Below the pieces are notes generated by a model that saw nothing but the letters and a program-made list of their open reading frames with translations, was not told the DNA's origin and searched no databases. 64,000 nucleotides of DNA from the NCBI RefSeq assembly GCF_001693435.1, contig NZ_CM004509.1, positions 1,302,001 to 1,366,000 on the forward strand, written 5' to 3'. Within the stretch, counting starts at the first letter, position 1. Each line of letters begins with the position of its first letter. Source of the DNA: Gilliamella sp. wkB7. GTDB lineage: Bacteria; Pseudomonadota; Gammaproteobacteria; Enterobacterales; Orbaceae. Below are positions 20,188 to 30,403 of this stretch, piece by piece. Position numbers and translations under genes: made by a program.

Positions 20188-20622
20188 ATGATCGCCTTAA
20201 TCCAACGTGTTAAACAAGCTAGTGTTACTGTTAATAATCAAGTTATTGGACAGATTAATCATGGATTACTAGTATTATTAAGTGTTGAACAAGAAGATAA
20301 TGAGCAAAAAGCTATACGCTTATGTGAAAAAGTACTAGGGTATCGAATATTTAGTGATAATGAAGGCAAAATGAATTTAAATGTTAGCCAAACTAATGGT
20401 GAACTATTAGTTGTTTCTCAATTTACACTAGCAGCCGATACACAAAAGGGTATGCGCCCAAGTTTTACTAAAGGTGCAAAACCAGTTGAAGCCAATAAAC
20501 TATATCAATTTTTTGTTGAGCAATGTAAAAAGCAAATTAATACACAAACAGGACAATTTGCAGCTGACATGCAGGTTTCTTTGATAAATGATGGACCAGT
20601 TACATTTTGGCTACAAGTCTAA
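20188..20622 (+). CDS. dtd: D-aminoacyl-tRNA deacylase
   Basis: Removes D-amino acids (and glycine from tRNA-Ala) from mischarged tRNA. It has 144 residues (E. coli 145), from [17 protein letters not shown]. The catalytic SQFTLAADT motif (E. coli SQFTL) and the NDGPVTFWL gly-cis-Pro region are both present. The start at 20188 is preferred over an upstream frame extension overlapping yihY; CCAGGG lies 9 bp before it. It probably forms an operon with yihY. Confidence 0.95.
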   Translation: MIALIQRVKQASVTVNNQVIGQINHGLLVLLSVEQEDNEQKAIRLCEKVLGYRIFSDNEGKMNLNVSQTNGELLVVSQFTLAADTQKGMRPSFTKGAKPVEANKLYQFFVEQCKKQINTQTGQFAADMQVSLINDGPVTFWLQV

Positions 20623-20678
20623 TCATAATATTAAATATTATGCCCCGATATAAGGACATAATATTTACAGTTGTTTAT

Positions 20679-22040
20679 TTATTTTAGATTTTTTAACATC
20701 TCTATTGCTGATTGGTTCTCATCTAAACCTAATTTATTCAGTTTATTAACATAAAATTGTTTTACATCATTCCATCGATAATAAGGGTAACTATCTGTTT
20801 TAATAGGTAAATGCACTTCTCGCTCATTTAGTAATACTTTAATTAAAATCGGTTGATGAGTTTGTTTGCTTTTATAAAAAATCCATTGAATGTTCGCCCC
20901 CATAGGGATAATTTTATCTGCTCGCCATACAGTAGAATAATTAAACAGTGTCTTAGTAACATTAGCAGAGCCTTCAATTTCGAGTAAAGTGGCTAATGGC
21001 GAAACCGTTTCAGCATGCGCAAAGCGCAAATTAGCATCCACATTATTATCTACTATTGCCTTATCAGCAGAATGAATCATATCCCATAATAATGGTGCAG
21101 CAATTTTAATTTGAATACCTGTTGCATCAAAGGCAGGACCTATCTGCAAATAATTTTTTGCAGTAACAACTGTATTAAACCATGTCTTTTGTTCTGCTGA
21201 AAAATAACGTTCTAAATCAAGATGATTGTCCATTAAAACTTGTGGCGAAAAAGCCTGTAATTCTTGATACAATTGGTATACTGCAATAACAAAATCCGAT
21301 GTTTTTACTGATGTATTCTCAGATTCATTCACCCCTTTTTTTAACTTAATTAAAAAGGATTTTTTAAAAATGCCTTTGGCAACTTGTTTACTCATCTGTT
21401 TAGTTTGAGAAGCATACTCAATAGATTTCATAGCATCTTTAACTGCTTTACTTTTTTTATATTCACTATAAGCGGGAGAATACTCAAAAAAGCGCAATAA
21501 TGTTTGCTCATTATCTGGTTGTTGAACCACATGAATATTAGGATATTTAGCTTTAAAAGAATCAATAAAAATTTCTGCTGTTTCTTTTGCTCTTGGAGAA
21601 CTCGTTGAAATAACTTCAATTTTTTGTCCTTTAAATACTGTTGGATTATTTCCCAGCATTCGGTTACTTATCAAACTAATGTCTTTACGACCCAGATTGG
21701 TAAGCTGACCATAGTGGTTCTGATTTAATTGCTTAAGGATAGTAATTTGTCTAAGTAGATCTTTTCCTGAATCAGTCAACTGATGTTGACTGTCGGCCAA
21801 TGATAGGATGTGATAAGCAAGATCTTCATGCTTTGATTTACTTATATACCGCGAGCCATGGCGCCCAATATGATCAATATAAAAAGCTTGATAGTCTGTT
21901 GGAGCAGAAGTAAGAGTTTGGTTAGAATTGTATTGATAAGCTGTTTTGGAACCAGCAATCACATTGGTTTGAGCAAAACTTAATGAAGTAAAAGTAAATA
22001 GAAAAACAGTCAATAATTTACGCGAACTGTGCATAATCAT
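20679..22040 (-). CDS. Secreted histidine acid phosphatase, MINPP/phytase-like
   Basis: A 453-residue exported enzyme of histidine phosphatase clade 2. It has a signal peptide (residues 1-23, ending SLSFAQT). The phosphate-binding RHGSR is at 60-64, with the nucleophilic His at 61. The second catalytic motif is HAE (342-344) rather than HD. HAE is characteristic of the multiple inositol polyphosphate phosphatase (MINPP) branch, so dephosphorylation of phytate or other organic phosphates in the periplasm is the best guess; substrate is not proven. It is a single gene between dtd and dauA, with no gut-phytase cluster around it. The start could be either of two close ATGs. Confidence 0.8.
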   Translation of the reverse strand: MIMHSSRKLLTVFLFTFTSLSFAQTNVIAGSKTAYQYNSNQTLTSAPTDYQAFYIDHIGRHGSRYISKSKHEDLAYHILSLADSQHQLTDSGKDLLRQITILKQLNQNHYGQLTNLGRKDISLISNRMLGNNPTVFKGQKIEVISTSSPRAKETAEIFIDSFKAKYPNIHVVQQPDNEQTLLRFFEYSPAYSEYKKSKAVKDAMKSIEYASQTKQMSKQVAKGIFKKSFLIKLKKGVNESENTSVKTSDFVIAVYQLYQELQAFSPQVLMDNHLDLERYFSAEQKTWFNTVVTAKNYLQIGPAFDATGIQIKIAAPLLWDMIHSADKAIVDNNVDANLRFAHAETVSPLATLLEIEGSANVTKTLFNYSTVWRADKIIPMGANIQWIFYKSKQTHQPILIKVLLNEREVHLPIKTDSYPYYRWNDVKQFYVNKLNKLGLDENQSAIEMLKNLK

Positions 22041-22283
22041 ATTTTTATCTCCTTTTTAAATATTAATATTAACGCAGTTAGGATTAAGATGAAAAAGTGG
22101 TCAATAGATGCCACAGAAATCAATATTCTTTTCGTATATTAACACAGCAGCTTCTCTAAACTTGATTTATATTAAAATTTTATAAAAACATGATGATTAT
22201 TTTCATAACGCTCTTTTATTTTTTGTAAAAAAGACTATCTTATTAAGCATTCAAAATAACTTCTATTTAATTAATCAAAAATA

Positions 22284-23957
22284 ATGAAATTATATGGCCT
22301 TTCTGGCACCAAAATTAGTTGTGCATTTATTTCTGCATGTATAACTACCCCTTATAACACAAGGCGTTTTATCAAAGATTTAATAGCGGGGATAACCGTT
22401 GGTATTATCGCTATACCACTAGCAATGGCTCTTGCAATTGCCAGTGGTGTTCCACCACAACATGGACTTTATACCGCAATTATAGCCGGTTTTGTTATTG
22501 CTCTAACGGGAGGATCTCGTTTTAGTGTTTCTGGTCCTACCGCTGCCTTTGTAGTTATTTTATATCCAGTATCATTACAATATGGTTTATCTGGATTATT
22601 AATTGCAACATTATTATCGGGTGTTTTTCTAATATTGATGGGCATGATTCGATTAGGAAGATTAATTGAATATATTCCATTACCTGTCGTATTAGGTTTT
22701 ACCTCAGGCATTGCTATTACCATCGCTACTATGCAAATTAAAGATTTCTTTGGTTTGACTCTTGAACATATGCCTGAAAGTTATATAAGTAAAGTTATTG
22801 AATTAGCTAAGACTTTACCATCCATTAATGTTGCAGACACAATTGTCGGAATGGTAACGCTGATTGTATTAATTATCTGGCCAAAATTTAGAGTGAAGAT
22901 ATCTGGTCACTTACCTGCATTAGTTGCAGGTATTATTGTCATGTTTATATTTAATCAATTCGGTTATCAGATTGAAACAATAGGATCACGATTTACCTAT
23001 ACACTTGCTGATAATACTATTGGTCATGGTATTCCTTCGGTACTACCTGAATTTGTATTACCATGGGAAAGTGCTGAATTTAATTGGGATTGGACGACAC
23101 TTTCTGCTTTACTTCCGATTTCACTGACTATGGCAATGTTATGCGCTATTGAATCATTGCTTTGTGCTGTCGTGTTAGATGAAATGACCCACACAAAACA
23201 TCACTCAAACAGTGAACTTATAGGTCAAGGTTTAGGCAATATTATTGCACCGTTTTTTGGTGGCATTTCGGCTACCGCCGCTATCGCACGTTCAGCTGCG
23301 AATGTTAAGGCTGGTGCTACATCACCTATTGCAGCAGTCTTACATTCATTAATAGTATTACTTGCTCTTATTTGTTTTGCACCACTTTTATCTTATATTC
23401 CACTATCAGCAATGGCTGCTCTGCTATTAATAGTGGCTTGGAATATGAGTGCCGTGCAAAGGGTGATGTATATCATCAAATGTGCACCTAAAGATGATAT
23501 TTTAATTATGTTAATCTGTATGTCACTTACCGTATTATTTGATATGGTTATAGCAATTACACTTGGCATAGTATTGGCTTCCATATTATTTATGCGTCGT
23601 ATTGCTCGAATGACTCGCTTAGTCGAGCTAAATCGAAGTGATGATAAAACCTTGGTTTTACGTGTTAATGGTCCACTGTTTTTTGCAGCGGCTGAAAAAA
23701 CTTTTGTTGAGCTTTATAAAAAAATTAACGGATATGAGCATATTATATTACAATGGGATGCCGTACCAATTCTTGACGCAGGCGGGCTTAATGCCTTAAT
23801 ACACTTTATTGATGAATTGCCAGAACACGTTGATTTATCAATTTGTGAATTGCAATTTCAACCGTTAAAAACATTAGCTCGCGCCAAAATTGTACCTATT
23901 CCCAATAAACTAATGTTCTTCTCAACATTAGATGAAGCATTGAAAGATAAAGAGTAG
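22284..23957 (+). CDS. dauA: C4-dicarboxylate transporter DauA (SulP family)
   Basis: An inner-membrane carrier, 557 residues, close to E. coli DauA (YchM, about 559). The membrane domain holds [40 protein letters not shown] and the [16 protein letters not shown] loop. A C-terminal STAS domain from about 440 to 545 includes [16 protein letters not shown] and [15 protein letters not shown]. The E. coli protein takes up succinate at acidic pH and its STAS domain binds ACP. It is alone in its transcription unit, followed by two long hairpins. Confidence 0.92.
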   Translation: MKLYGLSGTKISCAFISACITTPYNTRRFIKDLIAGITVGIIAIPLAMALAIASGVPPQHGLYTAIIAGFVIALTGGSRFSVSGPTAAFVVILYPVSLQYGLSGLLIATLLSGVFLILMGMIRLGRLIEYIPLPVVLGFTSGIAITIATMQIKDFFGLTLEHMPESYISKVIELAKTLPSINVADTIVGMVTLIVLIIWPKFRVKISGHLPALVAGIIVMFIFNQFGYQIETIGSRFTYTLADNTIGHGIPSVLPEFVLPWESAEFNWDWTTLSALLPISLTMAMLCAIESLLCAVVLDEMTHTKHHSNSELIGQGLGNIIAPFFGGISATAAIARSAANVKAGATSPIAAVLHSLIVLLALICFAPLLSYIPLSAMAALLLIVAWNMSAVQRVMYIIKCAPKDDILIMLICMSLTVLFDMVIAITLGIVLASILFMRRIARMTRLVELNRSDDKTLVLRVNGPLFFAAAEKTFVELYKKINGYEHIILQWDAVPILDAGGLNALIHFIDELPEHVDLSICELQFQPLKTLARAKIVPIPNKLMFFSTLDEALKDKE

Positions 23958-23994
23958 TTTCATCGTAGTTTTTAAGTTATTCAATAAGTAGTAA

Positions 23995-24101
23995 GATCTG
24001 TGGTACACCTAAATAATACCACAGATCAGTAGTAATCATTACCTCCGCGATCTTTCTTAACTGCTGCTAACTATGATTAGCAACTCTATGATAAGAAAGA
24101 T
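23995..24101 (+). other. Two consecutive hairpins between dauA and the HdeD-family gene
   Basis: First, GATCTGTGGTA and its exact reverse complement around an 11-nt loop (23995-24027). Second, ATCTTTCTTA with TAAGAAAGAT (24050-24101) enclosing a smaller GCTAA/TTAGC stem, followed by GTTTTATTT. The second could be a dauA terminator; the first has no T-run. They may alternatively form the leader of the next gene. Confidence 0.55.
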
Positions 24102-24145
24102 GTTTTATTTAAATATAAACTTAAATATAAAAGCAGGAAAATAAT

Positions 24146-24688
24146 ATGATATCTGATGAAAACAACGTTCAATATATAAAACAAAAATCAAATTGGTTAA
24201 TCGTAGTTGGCTTTATTTTAATTGTATTAGGATGTTTAGCCTTAGGCTATCAGTTCATGGCTACTGTTTTTTCTGTCTATTTTATTGGGACATTAATTTT
24301 AATTGCAGGAATCGCACAAACAATAAATTCATTTAACCTTAAAGGCTTTGGTCAAACGGCATTATGGGCAATAATGGGAATTTTATACATTATTGTTGGC
24401 TTAATCTCTTTTTTCCGACCGATTGCGGTTTCATCAGCTTTAACTTTAGTGATAGCAATATTGCTAATTATGAGTGGCTTTACACAAATTTTTGCCTCTT
24501 TTAGTAATCGAAATTTACCGCGTTGGGGATGGGTACTCACTTCCGGTATTATAACCCTAATTTTAGGTTTGATGATAATTACTGGCTGGCCATATGATAG
24601 TCTTTGGGTATTAGGAATGTTTTTAGGTATTGACCTTATATTCCAAGGTTTTGCATATGTAGCAATTGGTTTTGCTGTAAAAAACTGA
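24146..24688 (+). CDS. HdeD-family (DUF308) membrane protein
   Basis: A 180-residue protein with about six hydrophobic helices in three pairs, typical of DUF308/HdeD. The pattern WLIVVGFILIVLGCLALG, then IAGIAQTINSF, then RWGWVLTSGIITLILGLMI is the family repeat. E. coli HdeD takes part in acid resistance at high cell density; whether that holds here is unknown. An AGGAAAAT motif precedes the ATG. No hdeAB partners are in view. Confidence 0.85.
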   Translation: MISDENNVQYIKQKSNWLIVVGFILIVLGCLALGYQFMATVFSVYFIGTLILIAGIAQTINSFNLKGFGQTALWAIMGILYIIVGLISFFRPIAVSSALTLVIAILLIMSGFTQIFASFSNRNLPRWGWVLTSGIITLILGLMIITGWPYDSLWVLGMFLGIDLIFQGFAYVAIGFAVKN

Positions 24689-24701
24689 TGCTTTAATATT
24701 A

Positions 24702-24745
24702 AAGGGTTGCCCATAATTGTTATTTAAATAATGTAAGCAACCCTT
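24702..24745 (+). other. Inverted repeat after the HdeD-family gene
   Basis: AAGGGTTGC and its exact reverse complement with a 26-nt AT-rich loop, 13 bp after the stop. No T-run follows, so it is at best a weak or factor-assisted terminator between the convergent HdeD-family gene and rsgA. Confidence 0.45.
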
Positions 24746-24812
24746 ACTTGTTGTAATAACGAAAACGTTTGAATCAATTAAAATTAACAATATTTAAATT
24801 CACCAAAAATGG

Positions 24813-25847
24813 TTATTTATAACTTTTATTCGTTCTAGCTTTTACTTCTTTCATGGTCTGTAAAATTCGATGATAATTATCTAATCTTGAAGATGCGATT
24901 TTGCCATCTCTTACAGCTTGTTGTAATAAGCAACCTGGCGTATCAAGATGATTACAATCACGGAATTGACAACCACCTAAATAGTCATCGAACTCTTTAA
25001 AACCACTAATTACCTGTTCTGGCTCTAGATGCCATAAACCAAATTCACGAATACCTGGTGAATCAATAATATCACCTCCGTTTGGCAAATGATAAAGTCT
25101 GGTTGAAGTAGTTGTATGTTGTCCAAGACCGGATAATTCAGAAATATTTCCAGTTATAGCTGATTGCAATTGATGTGGTAATAATAAATTAATAATACTT
25201 GATTTACCAACACCTGACTGCCCAACTAAAATGGATATTTTATCCTGCAAGACAGCTTGCAATGCAGCAATTCCTTGGTGATTCTGACAAGAAACATATA
25301 AAACTTGATAGCCAATATTTGTGTAAATAGTTAATTGCTTTTCAACTTCTACTCGTTGTTCATCACTTAATAAATCAATTTTGTTTAAGACAATGATTGG
25401 CTCAATATCGGTTACTGCGCAAGCCACTAAATAACGATCAATAATATTAAGTGATAATTCAGGCAAAACAGCTGAAATAATCACTATTTGATCAACATTG
25501 GCGGCCACGGGTTTAACCCCGTCATAAAAATCAGGACGAACCAACTCAGAATACCTTGCATGTACCGCCTCAATAATGCCATTGGTATTGGGCTCCAAAC
25601 TTTCGCGCCACACGACTTTGTCGCCAGTCACTAACGATGGTAAAGTACGCCGAATACTACAGCGATAAATATTTCGCGCGTTATCTTCAACATCAGCCGA
25701 CTTACCAAAACGACTTATCACCACACCTTCACGGGGTGATGAAAAATTTGACAGATTTTCATCTTGTTTGGTTTCTAATCGTTGTTGGTGTTTAGCCGCC
25801 ACGCGTCTTTTTTGATTTTTGGATAGTTGATTTTTTGCCACAGTCAC
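24813..25847 (-). CDS. rsgA: Ribosome small-subunit-dependent GTPase RsgA
   Basis: Late 30S assembly checkpoint GTPase, 344 residues (E. coli 350). It has an OB domain (about 35-100), circularly permuted GTPase motifs with NKID (G4) before the P-loop [19 protein letters not shown] (G3), and a C-terminal zinc module with Cys/His from [14 protein letters not shown]. It is divergent from orn with a 73-bp shared upstream region, the same pairing as in E. coli. Confidence 0.97.
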   Translation of the reverse strand: MTVAKNQLSKNQKRRVAAKHQQRLETKQDENLSNFSSPREGVVISRFGKSADVEDNARNIYRCSIRRTLPSLVTGDKVVWRESLEPNTNGIIEAVHARYSELVRPDFYDGVKPVAANVDQIVIISAVLPELSLNIIDRYLVACAVTDIEPIIVLNKIDLLSDEQRVEVEKQLTIYTNIGYQVLYVSCQNHQGIAALQAVLQDKISILVGQSGVGKSSIINLLLPHQLQSAITGNISELSGLGQHTTTSTRLYHLPNGGDIIDSPGIREFGLWHLEPEQVISGFKEFDDYLGGCQFRDCNHLDTPGCLLQQAVRDGKIASSRLDNYHRILQTMKEVKARTNKSYK

Positions 25848-25920
25848 TAATTTTTGCTAAAACAGTTTGACAGTTATGCTACACTACTCGGCATCAAAAA
25901 GAAAACTTCTATAACAAATT

Positions 25921-26484
25921 ATGACCACACAATCACAAATTAACAGCAATAATCTTATTTGGATCGATCTTGAAATGACTGGGCTTAATCCAGCAACCGA
26001 TCGTATTATTGAAATTGCAACTATTGTAACTGATTCTAATTTAAACATTTTAGCTGAAGGCCCTGTTATTGCCATTCATCAATCCGACGATCAATTAGCC
26101 TTAATGGATGATTGGAACAAAAATACCCACGGCAACTCTGGTTTAATTGAACGAGTACGTCAAAGTACTGTTAATGAACAACAAGCAGAACAACAAACTA
26201 TCGAATTTTTAAAACAGTGGGTACCTGCAAACAGCTCACCAATTTGCGGTAATACTATTGGTCAAGACCGTCGTTTTCTATTTAACTATATGCCTAATTT
26301 AGAAAGTTATTTTCATTACCGCTATTTAGACGTCAGTACCATAAAAGAATTAGCTAAACGATGGAAACCTGAAATTTTAAAAGGAATTACAAAACAAAGT
26401 ACCCATCAAGCGCTTGATGATATTCGTGATTCAATTGCAGAGCTTATTTATTATCGCCAACATTTTTTTAAGCTTAAGAACTAA
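25921..26484 (+). CDS. orn: Oligoribonuclease
   Basis: 3'-5' exonuclease that degrades dinucleotide RNA and pGpG; 187 residues (E. coli 181). DEDDh motifs are seen: [13 protein letters not shown] (Asp/Glu), [16 protein letters not shown] (second Asp) and [17 protein letters not shown] (His/Asp). It is the first gene of an apparent orn-waaA-hemH unit, with waaA only 5 bp downstream. Confidence 0.97.
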   Translation: MTTQSQINSNNLIWIDLEMTGLNPATDRIIEIATIVTDSNLNILAEGPVIAIHQSDDQLALMDDWNKNTHGNSGLIERVRQSTVNEQQAEQQTIEFLKQWVPANSSPICGNTIGQDRRFLFNYMPNLESYFHYRYLDVSTIKELAKRWKPEILKGITKQSTHQALDDIRDSIAELIYYRQHFFKLKN

Positions 26485-26489
26485 TTGAT

Positions 26490-27761
26490 ATGCAATTACT
26501 TTATACCATTTTACTCTATCTTATTCAGCCATTGGTATGGATAAAATTACTTTGGCGCAGCCACAAAGCACCAGCATACCGTAAACGTTGGTTTGAACGG
26601 TATGGTTTTTGCAAAAATAAAGTGAAAGCAAATGGTATTTTAGTTCATGCGGTATCCGTGGGTGAAACCATTGCCGCTGTTCCACTTATTAGAGCATTGC
26701 AGCGACGATATCCCGCTTTGCCCATTACCGTTACAACCATGACACCAACAGGCTCTGAGCGAGTTAAATCATTATTAAAAGACAGTGTGAGCCATGTCTA
26801 TTTACCATATGACCTGCCGTGCGCTATCAAACGTTTTTTAAAAATAACCCAACCCAAATTAGTCATTATTATGGAAACCGAACTTTGGCCTAATTTTATT
26901 AGCCAATGCCATAAGAACGCTATCCCCTTGATTATTGCTAATGCTCGCTTGTCCGAACGCTCAGCAAATCGTTACAGTAAGCTAGGCACAACCATTAACC
27001 GATTATTAGCAAAAATCAGCATGGTTGCCGCACAAAATAAGCAAGATGGTGAACGCTTTACAGCATTAGGTTTACCAAGCAATCATCTCACCGTAACTGG
27101 TAGTATTAAGTTCGACATCAATTTAACAACTGAGCAACAACAAAAAATTGCTAACTTAAAACAACAATGGCAATTGAACCGTCCCGTTTTTATTGCAGCA
27201 AGTACTCATGATGGTGAAGATGAAATCATCTTAAAGGCATTTAAACAATTATTGTTACAGCATCCTGATTTATTATTAATCCTAGTGCCCCGTCATCCTG
27301 AACGTTTTAAAACAGTCGAAAAACTGATTAAAAATAATGAATTTAATTATATAACTCGTAGTTCGAACCAAATTCCAACCGATCAAACACAAGTGGTCTT
27401 GGGTGATACCATGGGTGAACTGTTAGAACTTTATAGCATGGCAGATATTGCCTTTGTTGGTGGTAGCTTAGTCGACCATGGTGGACATAATCCACTAGAA
27501 CCAGCCTTACATCATATTCCAATTATTAGCGGTCAATATTTTTTCAATTTTAAAATCATCTGCGAACAGTTAATTGCTGCAAACGGAATGATAATTTGTG
27601 ACAGCACAGCAGAAGCTTTATATTTAGTAATAAACAACCTATTAAATAATAAAACAGAAAGCCAACAAATTGGTGAAAATGCCTACCAAGTATTAAAGCA
27701 AAATCAAGGTGCATTAGATCGGCTTCTTGATATTATAAACCGTTATCTTTGTTCAAAATAA
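26490..27761 (+). CDS. waaA: 3-deoxy-D-manno-octulosonic acid transferase
   Basis: Inner-membrane GT30 glycosyltransferase that adds Kdo to lipid IVA in LPS core synthesis; 423 residues (E. coli 425). It has an N-terminal anchor (residues 1-20), HAVSVGETIAAVPLI, the PLVIIMETELWPN-like VIIMETELWPNFI segment, and the sugar-nucleotide region GSLVDHGGHNPLEPA. Presence of waaA indicates that the organism makes a Kdo-containing LPS. It lies between orn and hemH with gaps of 5 and 9 bp. Confidence 0.95.
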   Translation: MQLLYTILLYLIQPLVWIKLLWRSHKAPAYRKRWFERYGFCKNKVKANGILVHAVSVGETIAAVPLIRALQRRYPALPITVTTMTPTGSERVKSLLKDSVSHVYLPYDLPCAIKRFLKITQPKLVIIMETELWPNFISQCHKNAIPLIIANARLSERSANRYSKLGTTINRLLAKISMVAAQNKQDGERFTALGLPSNHLTVTGSIKFDINLTTEQQQKIANLKQQWQLNRPVFIAASTHDGEDEIILKAFKQLLLQHPDLLLILVPRHPERFKTVEKLIKNNEFNYITRSSNQIPTDQTQVVLGDTMGELLELYSMADIAFVGGSLVDHGGHNPLEPALHHIPIISGQYFFNFKIICEQLIAANGMIICDSTAEALYLVINNLLNNKTESQQIGENAYQVLKQNQGALDRLLDIINRYLCSK

Positions 27762-27770
27762 GGATTAGCT

Positions 27771-28742
27771 ATGAATAAAAAACAAGGGTTATTACTGGTT
27801 AATCTCGGAACACCAAGCGCTGTCACGCCTGATGCAATAAAACACTATTTAACCGAATTTTTACTTGATAAGCATGTGGTGGATTTGCCTGCTTTTTTTT
27901 GGTATCCAATTTTAAAGTATCGAGTGTTACCAAAACGAGTACCTTATATTATTAACCACTATAAAAAAATTTGGATAGATAATTCATCACCATTGATGCA
28001 TTATAGCCAACAACTGTGTGACAAATTACAACAGGAATTACCTAATATTCATTGTCAATTAGCCATGACCTATGGCGAGCCGAACCTTCAATTTGCCTTA
28101 AATAATCTGCAATCGTGTAAAAAAATAACGGTATTACCATTATTTCCCCAATATTCGACCACAACAACATTAGCAGTGCTTGATAAACTAAAGACAATTA
28201 AATCATCTCAATCAATAACCAATAATATTCATTACATCCGCGATTATGCTGATCATCCAAGTTATATTAATGCTCTATATTTACAGATTAAACAAGCCTT
28301 TGAAGAACAAGGAGAGCCTGAGGTATTAGTACTATCTTATCACGGAATTCCTGAACGTTATATTCACAAACGTAAAGATGATTACATAGAGCGTTGCCAA
28401 CTAACCACATTATTATTAATTGAGAAATGTGAAGCTAATGGCATTAATATTCCCATTGAAATGGCTTATCAATCTAAATTTGGTAAAGGAAAATGGGTTA
28501 CGCCAAATACCAGTGATTCTTTGGAAAAGTTAGCTCATGATGGCGTTAAATATGTACATGTTATTTGTCCTGGATTTTCTGTGGATTGTATTGAAACCAT
28601 TTACGAAATTAACGAAGAAAATCGAGAACTATTTTTACAGGCTGGCGGCAAAAAGTTTCATTATATTCATGCGTTAAATGATTCTAATTTACAAATTGAT
28701 TTAATTAAAGATCTAATAAATTATACTCAAACGTATAGTTAA
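27771..28742 (+). CDS. hemH: Ferrochelatase
   Basis: Inserts Fe2+ into protoporphyrin IX, the last step of haem synthesis; 323 residues (E. coli 320). KQGLLLVNLGTPSAVTPDAI, LPLFPQYSTTTTLAV, LSYHGIPERYI (catalytic His) and CPGFSVDCIETIYEI (catalytic Glu) are intact. It is the last gene of the orn-waaA-hemH unit. The last codons overlap copy 1 of the dispersed intergenic element. Confidence 0.96.
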   Translation: MNKKQGLLLVNLGTPSAVTPDAIKHYLTEFLLDKHVVDLPAFFWYPILKYRVLPKRVPYIINHYKKIWIDNSSPLMHYSQQLCDKLQQELPNIHCQLAMTYGEPNLQFALNNLQSCKKITVLPLFPQYSTTTTLAVLDKLKTIKSSQSITNNIHYIRDYADHPSYINALYLQIKQAFEEQGEPEVLVLSYHGIPERYIHKRKDDYIERCQLTTLLLIEKCEANGINIPIEMAYQSKFGKGKWVTPNTSDSLEKLAHDGVKYVHVICPGFSVDCIETIYEINEENRELFLQAGGKKFHYIHALNDSNLQIDLIKDLINYTQTYS

Positions 28743-28762
28743 TCTGAAACTTTTTGACAAAA
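28721..28762 (+). repeat. Dispersed intergenic element, copy 1
   Basis: One of three copies of a roughly 41-bp motif. It starts TTATACT, continues with AAAC-5 nt-GTTA (a short stem), then a near-constant CTGAAACTTTTT and ACAAA. This copy overlaps the hemH 3' end and stop codon and reaches into the gap before the CoA-disulfide-reductase-like gene. The other copies are at 35294 and 56634, in the same orientation. Confidence 0.7.
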
Positions 28763-28926
28763 ATAGGGCTAAAAGGAATTAATTATCGCTTTAGACCATT
28801 AATATTTTGTTTTCAAATATACGACTGATTAATATTAATAGTAAGTCATTATCTGTCGCACACATATGTTATAACCTATGATAGGATTGTCATTATTGAA
28901 AATCTGAGCCCTAAGGAGAAAATTAG

Positions 28927-30258
28927 ATGAAAATAATCATCATTGGCGCTCAAGCTGCAGGAGCGAGTGCTGCTGCTAAAGCCAAAAGAATGAACCCTAA
29001 TGCTACCATTCGTATTTATGAAAAAACTGACATTGTATCGTTTGGAGCTTGTGGTTTACCTTATTTTATCGGTGATCATTTCACTGATGCTAATGAAATG
29101 ATATCCCGTACACCACAACAATTTCAACAAGATGGTATTGAAATAAAAATACGTCACCAAGTCGTCGCTATTGATAGCATACAAAAAAAACTAACGATTA
29201 AAAATATTAATACAGATGAATGTTTTGATGATAATTATGACAAATTATTAATTGCCGTTGGTGCAAGCCCTATCATTCCAAATTTTACAAATTATAAATT
29301 GAAAAATATTTTCACTTTACGCGATCTCAATGATGGTTTAGCCATTAAACAAGCATTATCCGATCCAGCAGTAAAAAACGTCATTGTAGTTGGTGCAGGC
29401 TTTATAGGACTTGAAATTGCCGAGTCATTTGTTGCTTTAAATAAGCAAGTCAAATTAATTCAGTTAGATGATAGAGTGCTGGTCGATGCATTCGATGCAC
29501 AAATTACCGACGTAATTGCAAAGAATATTAAACAACATTGTGATTTACATCTACAAGAACAAGTACAAGGTTTTATAGGGGAACAGCATGTCACTCACGT
29601 AATTACCAATAAAGATACTTATCTTGCTGACATGGTTATTATCGCAACTGGAGTGAAACCTAACAGTGAAATTTATCAAAATATTGGTCTTAATATGCTA
29701 CCAAATGGCGCTATTATTACCGATAGCTATGGACGGACAAATCTTCCGGATATTTATGCAGCAGGTGACTGCGCTGCATTGCAGCATAAAGTCAGCAAAG
29801 CGATGGTTTACATTCCTCTTGCCACAGGTGCGAACAAACTGGGCAAGATAGTGGGTGAAAATCTAGGAGGAGGAAAGAGTGAATTCCCTGGAACCATCGG
29901 TACCTCAGCATTTAAAGCGTTTGATATTGAGGCTGGACGGACAGGCTTAACCGAAAAAGAAGCTCAAAAAGCGGGTATTACTTATAAAACAGTTATTGTT
30001 AAGGATAAAAATCACAGTAACTATGTTGCAGGGCAAACTGAGGTAACAGCCAAAGTAATTTATCACGCCGAGACCCGCATCATTTTAGGTGGACAAATTG
30101 CAGGTGGCAGTGGCGCTGTTTTACGAGTAAATACGTTAGCAACTGCCATATGGGCAGAAATGAAAATTGATGAATTAGCAATGATGGACTTTCTTTATGC
30201 GCCGCCATTTTCAAGACCATGGGACATTTTAAATATTGCAGGTTCAATAGCTAAATAA
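28927..30258 (+). CDS. CoA-disulfide reductase / NADH-oxidase-like flavoprotein
   Basis: A 443-residue FAD- and NAD(P)H-dependent enzyme of the single-cysteine pyridine-nucleotide-disulfide oxidoreductase group. It shows the FAD loop IIGAQAAGASAAAKAK, a redox Cys42 in SFGACGLPYFIG, the NAD(P)H loop VVGAGFIGLEIAES (about 157-170), the FAD motif YAAGDCA and a C-terminal YAPPFSRPWD, all as in Staphylococcus CoA-disulfide reductase. It could reduce CoA disulfide or act as an NADH oxidase or polysulfide reductase; sequence alone does not decide. A strong AAGGAG precedes the ATG. The next gene is a cystine-type transporter, which suggests thiol redox work. Confidence 0.8.
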   Translation: MKIIIIGAQAAGASAAAKAKRMNPNATIRIYEKTDIVSFGACGLPYFIGDHFTDANEMISRTPQQFQQDGIEIKIRHQVVAIDSIQKKLTIKNINTDECFDDNYDKLLIAVGASPIIPNFTNYKLKNIFTLRDLNDGLAIKQALSDPAVKNVIVVGAGFIGLEIAESFVALNKQVKLIQLDDRVLVDAFDAQITDVIAKNIKQHCDLHLQEQVQGFIGEQHVTHVITNKDTYLADMVIIATGVKPNSEIYQNIGLNMLPNGAIITDSYGRTNLPDIYAAGDCAALQHKVSKAMVYIPLATGANKLGKIVGENLGGGKSEFPGTIGTSAFKAFDIEAGRTGLTEKEAQKAGITYKTVIVKDKNHSNYVAGQTEVTAKVIYHAETRIILGGQIAGGSGAVLRVNTLATAIWAEMKIDELAMMDFLYAPPFSRPWDILNIAGSIAK

Positions 30259-30403
30259 TAATAGTTAAATTGTCATTGTTAATGACAACAACTAAATAAT
30301 ACAAATTATCTTACTTGATAAAAAAATCAGTGCATCATAAATTAAGTAAGATTATTAATATGATTTTATTCGATGATTAAATTATCACAATAAAGGGGCA
30401 ATT

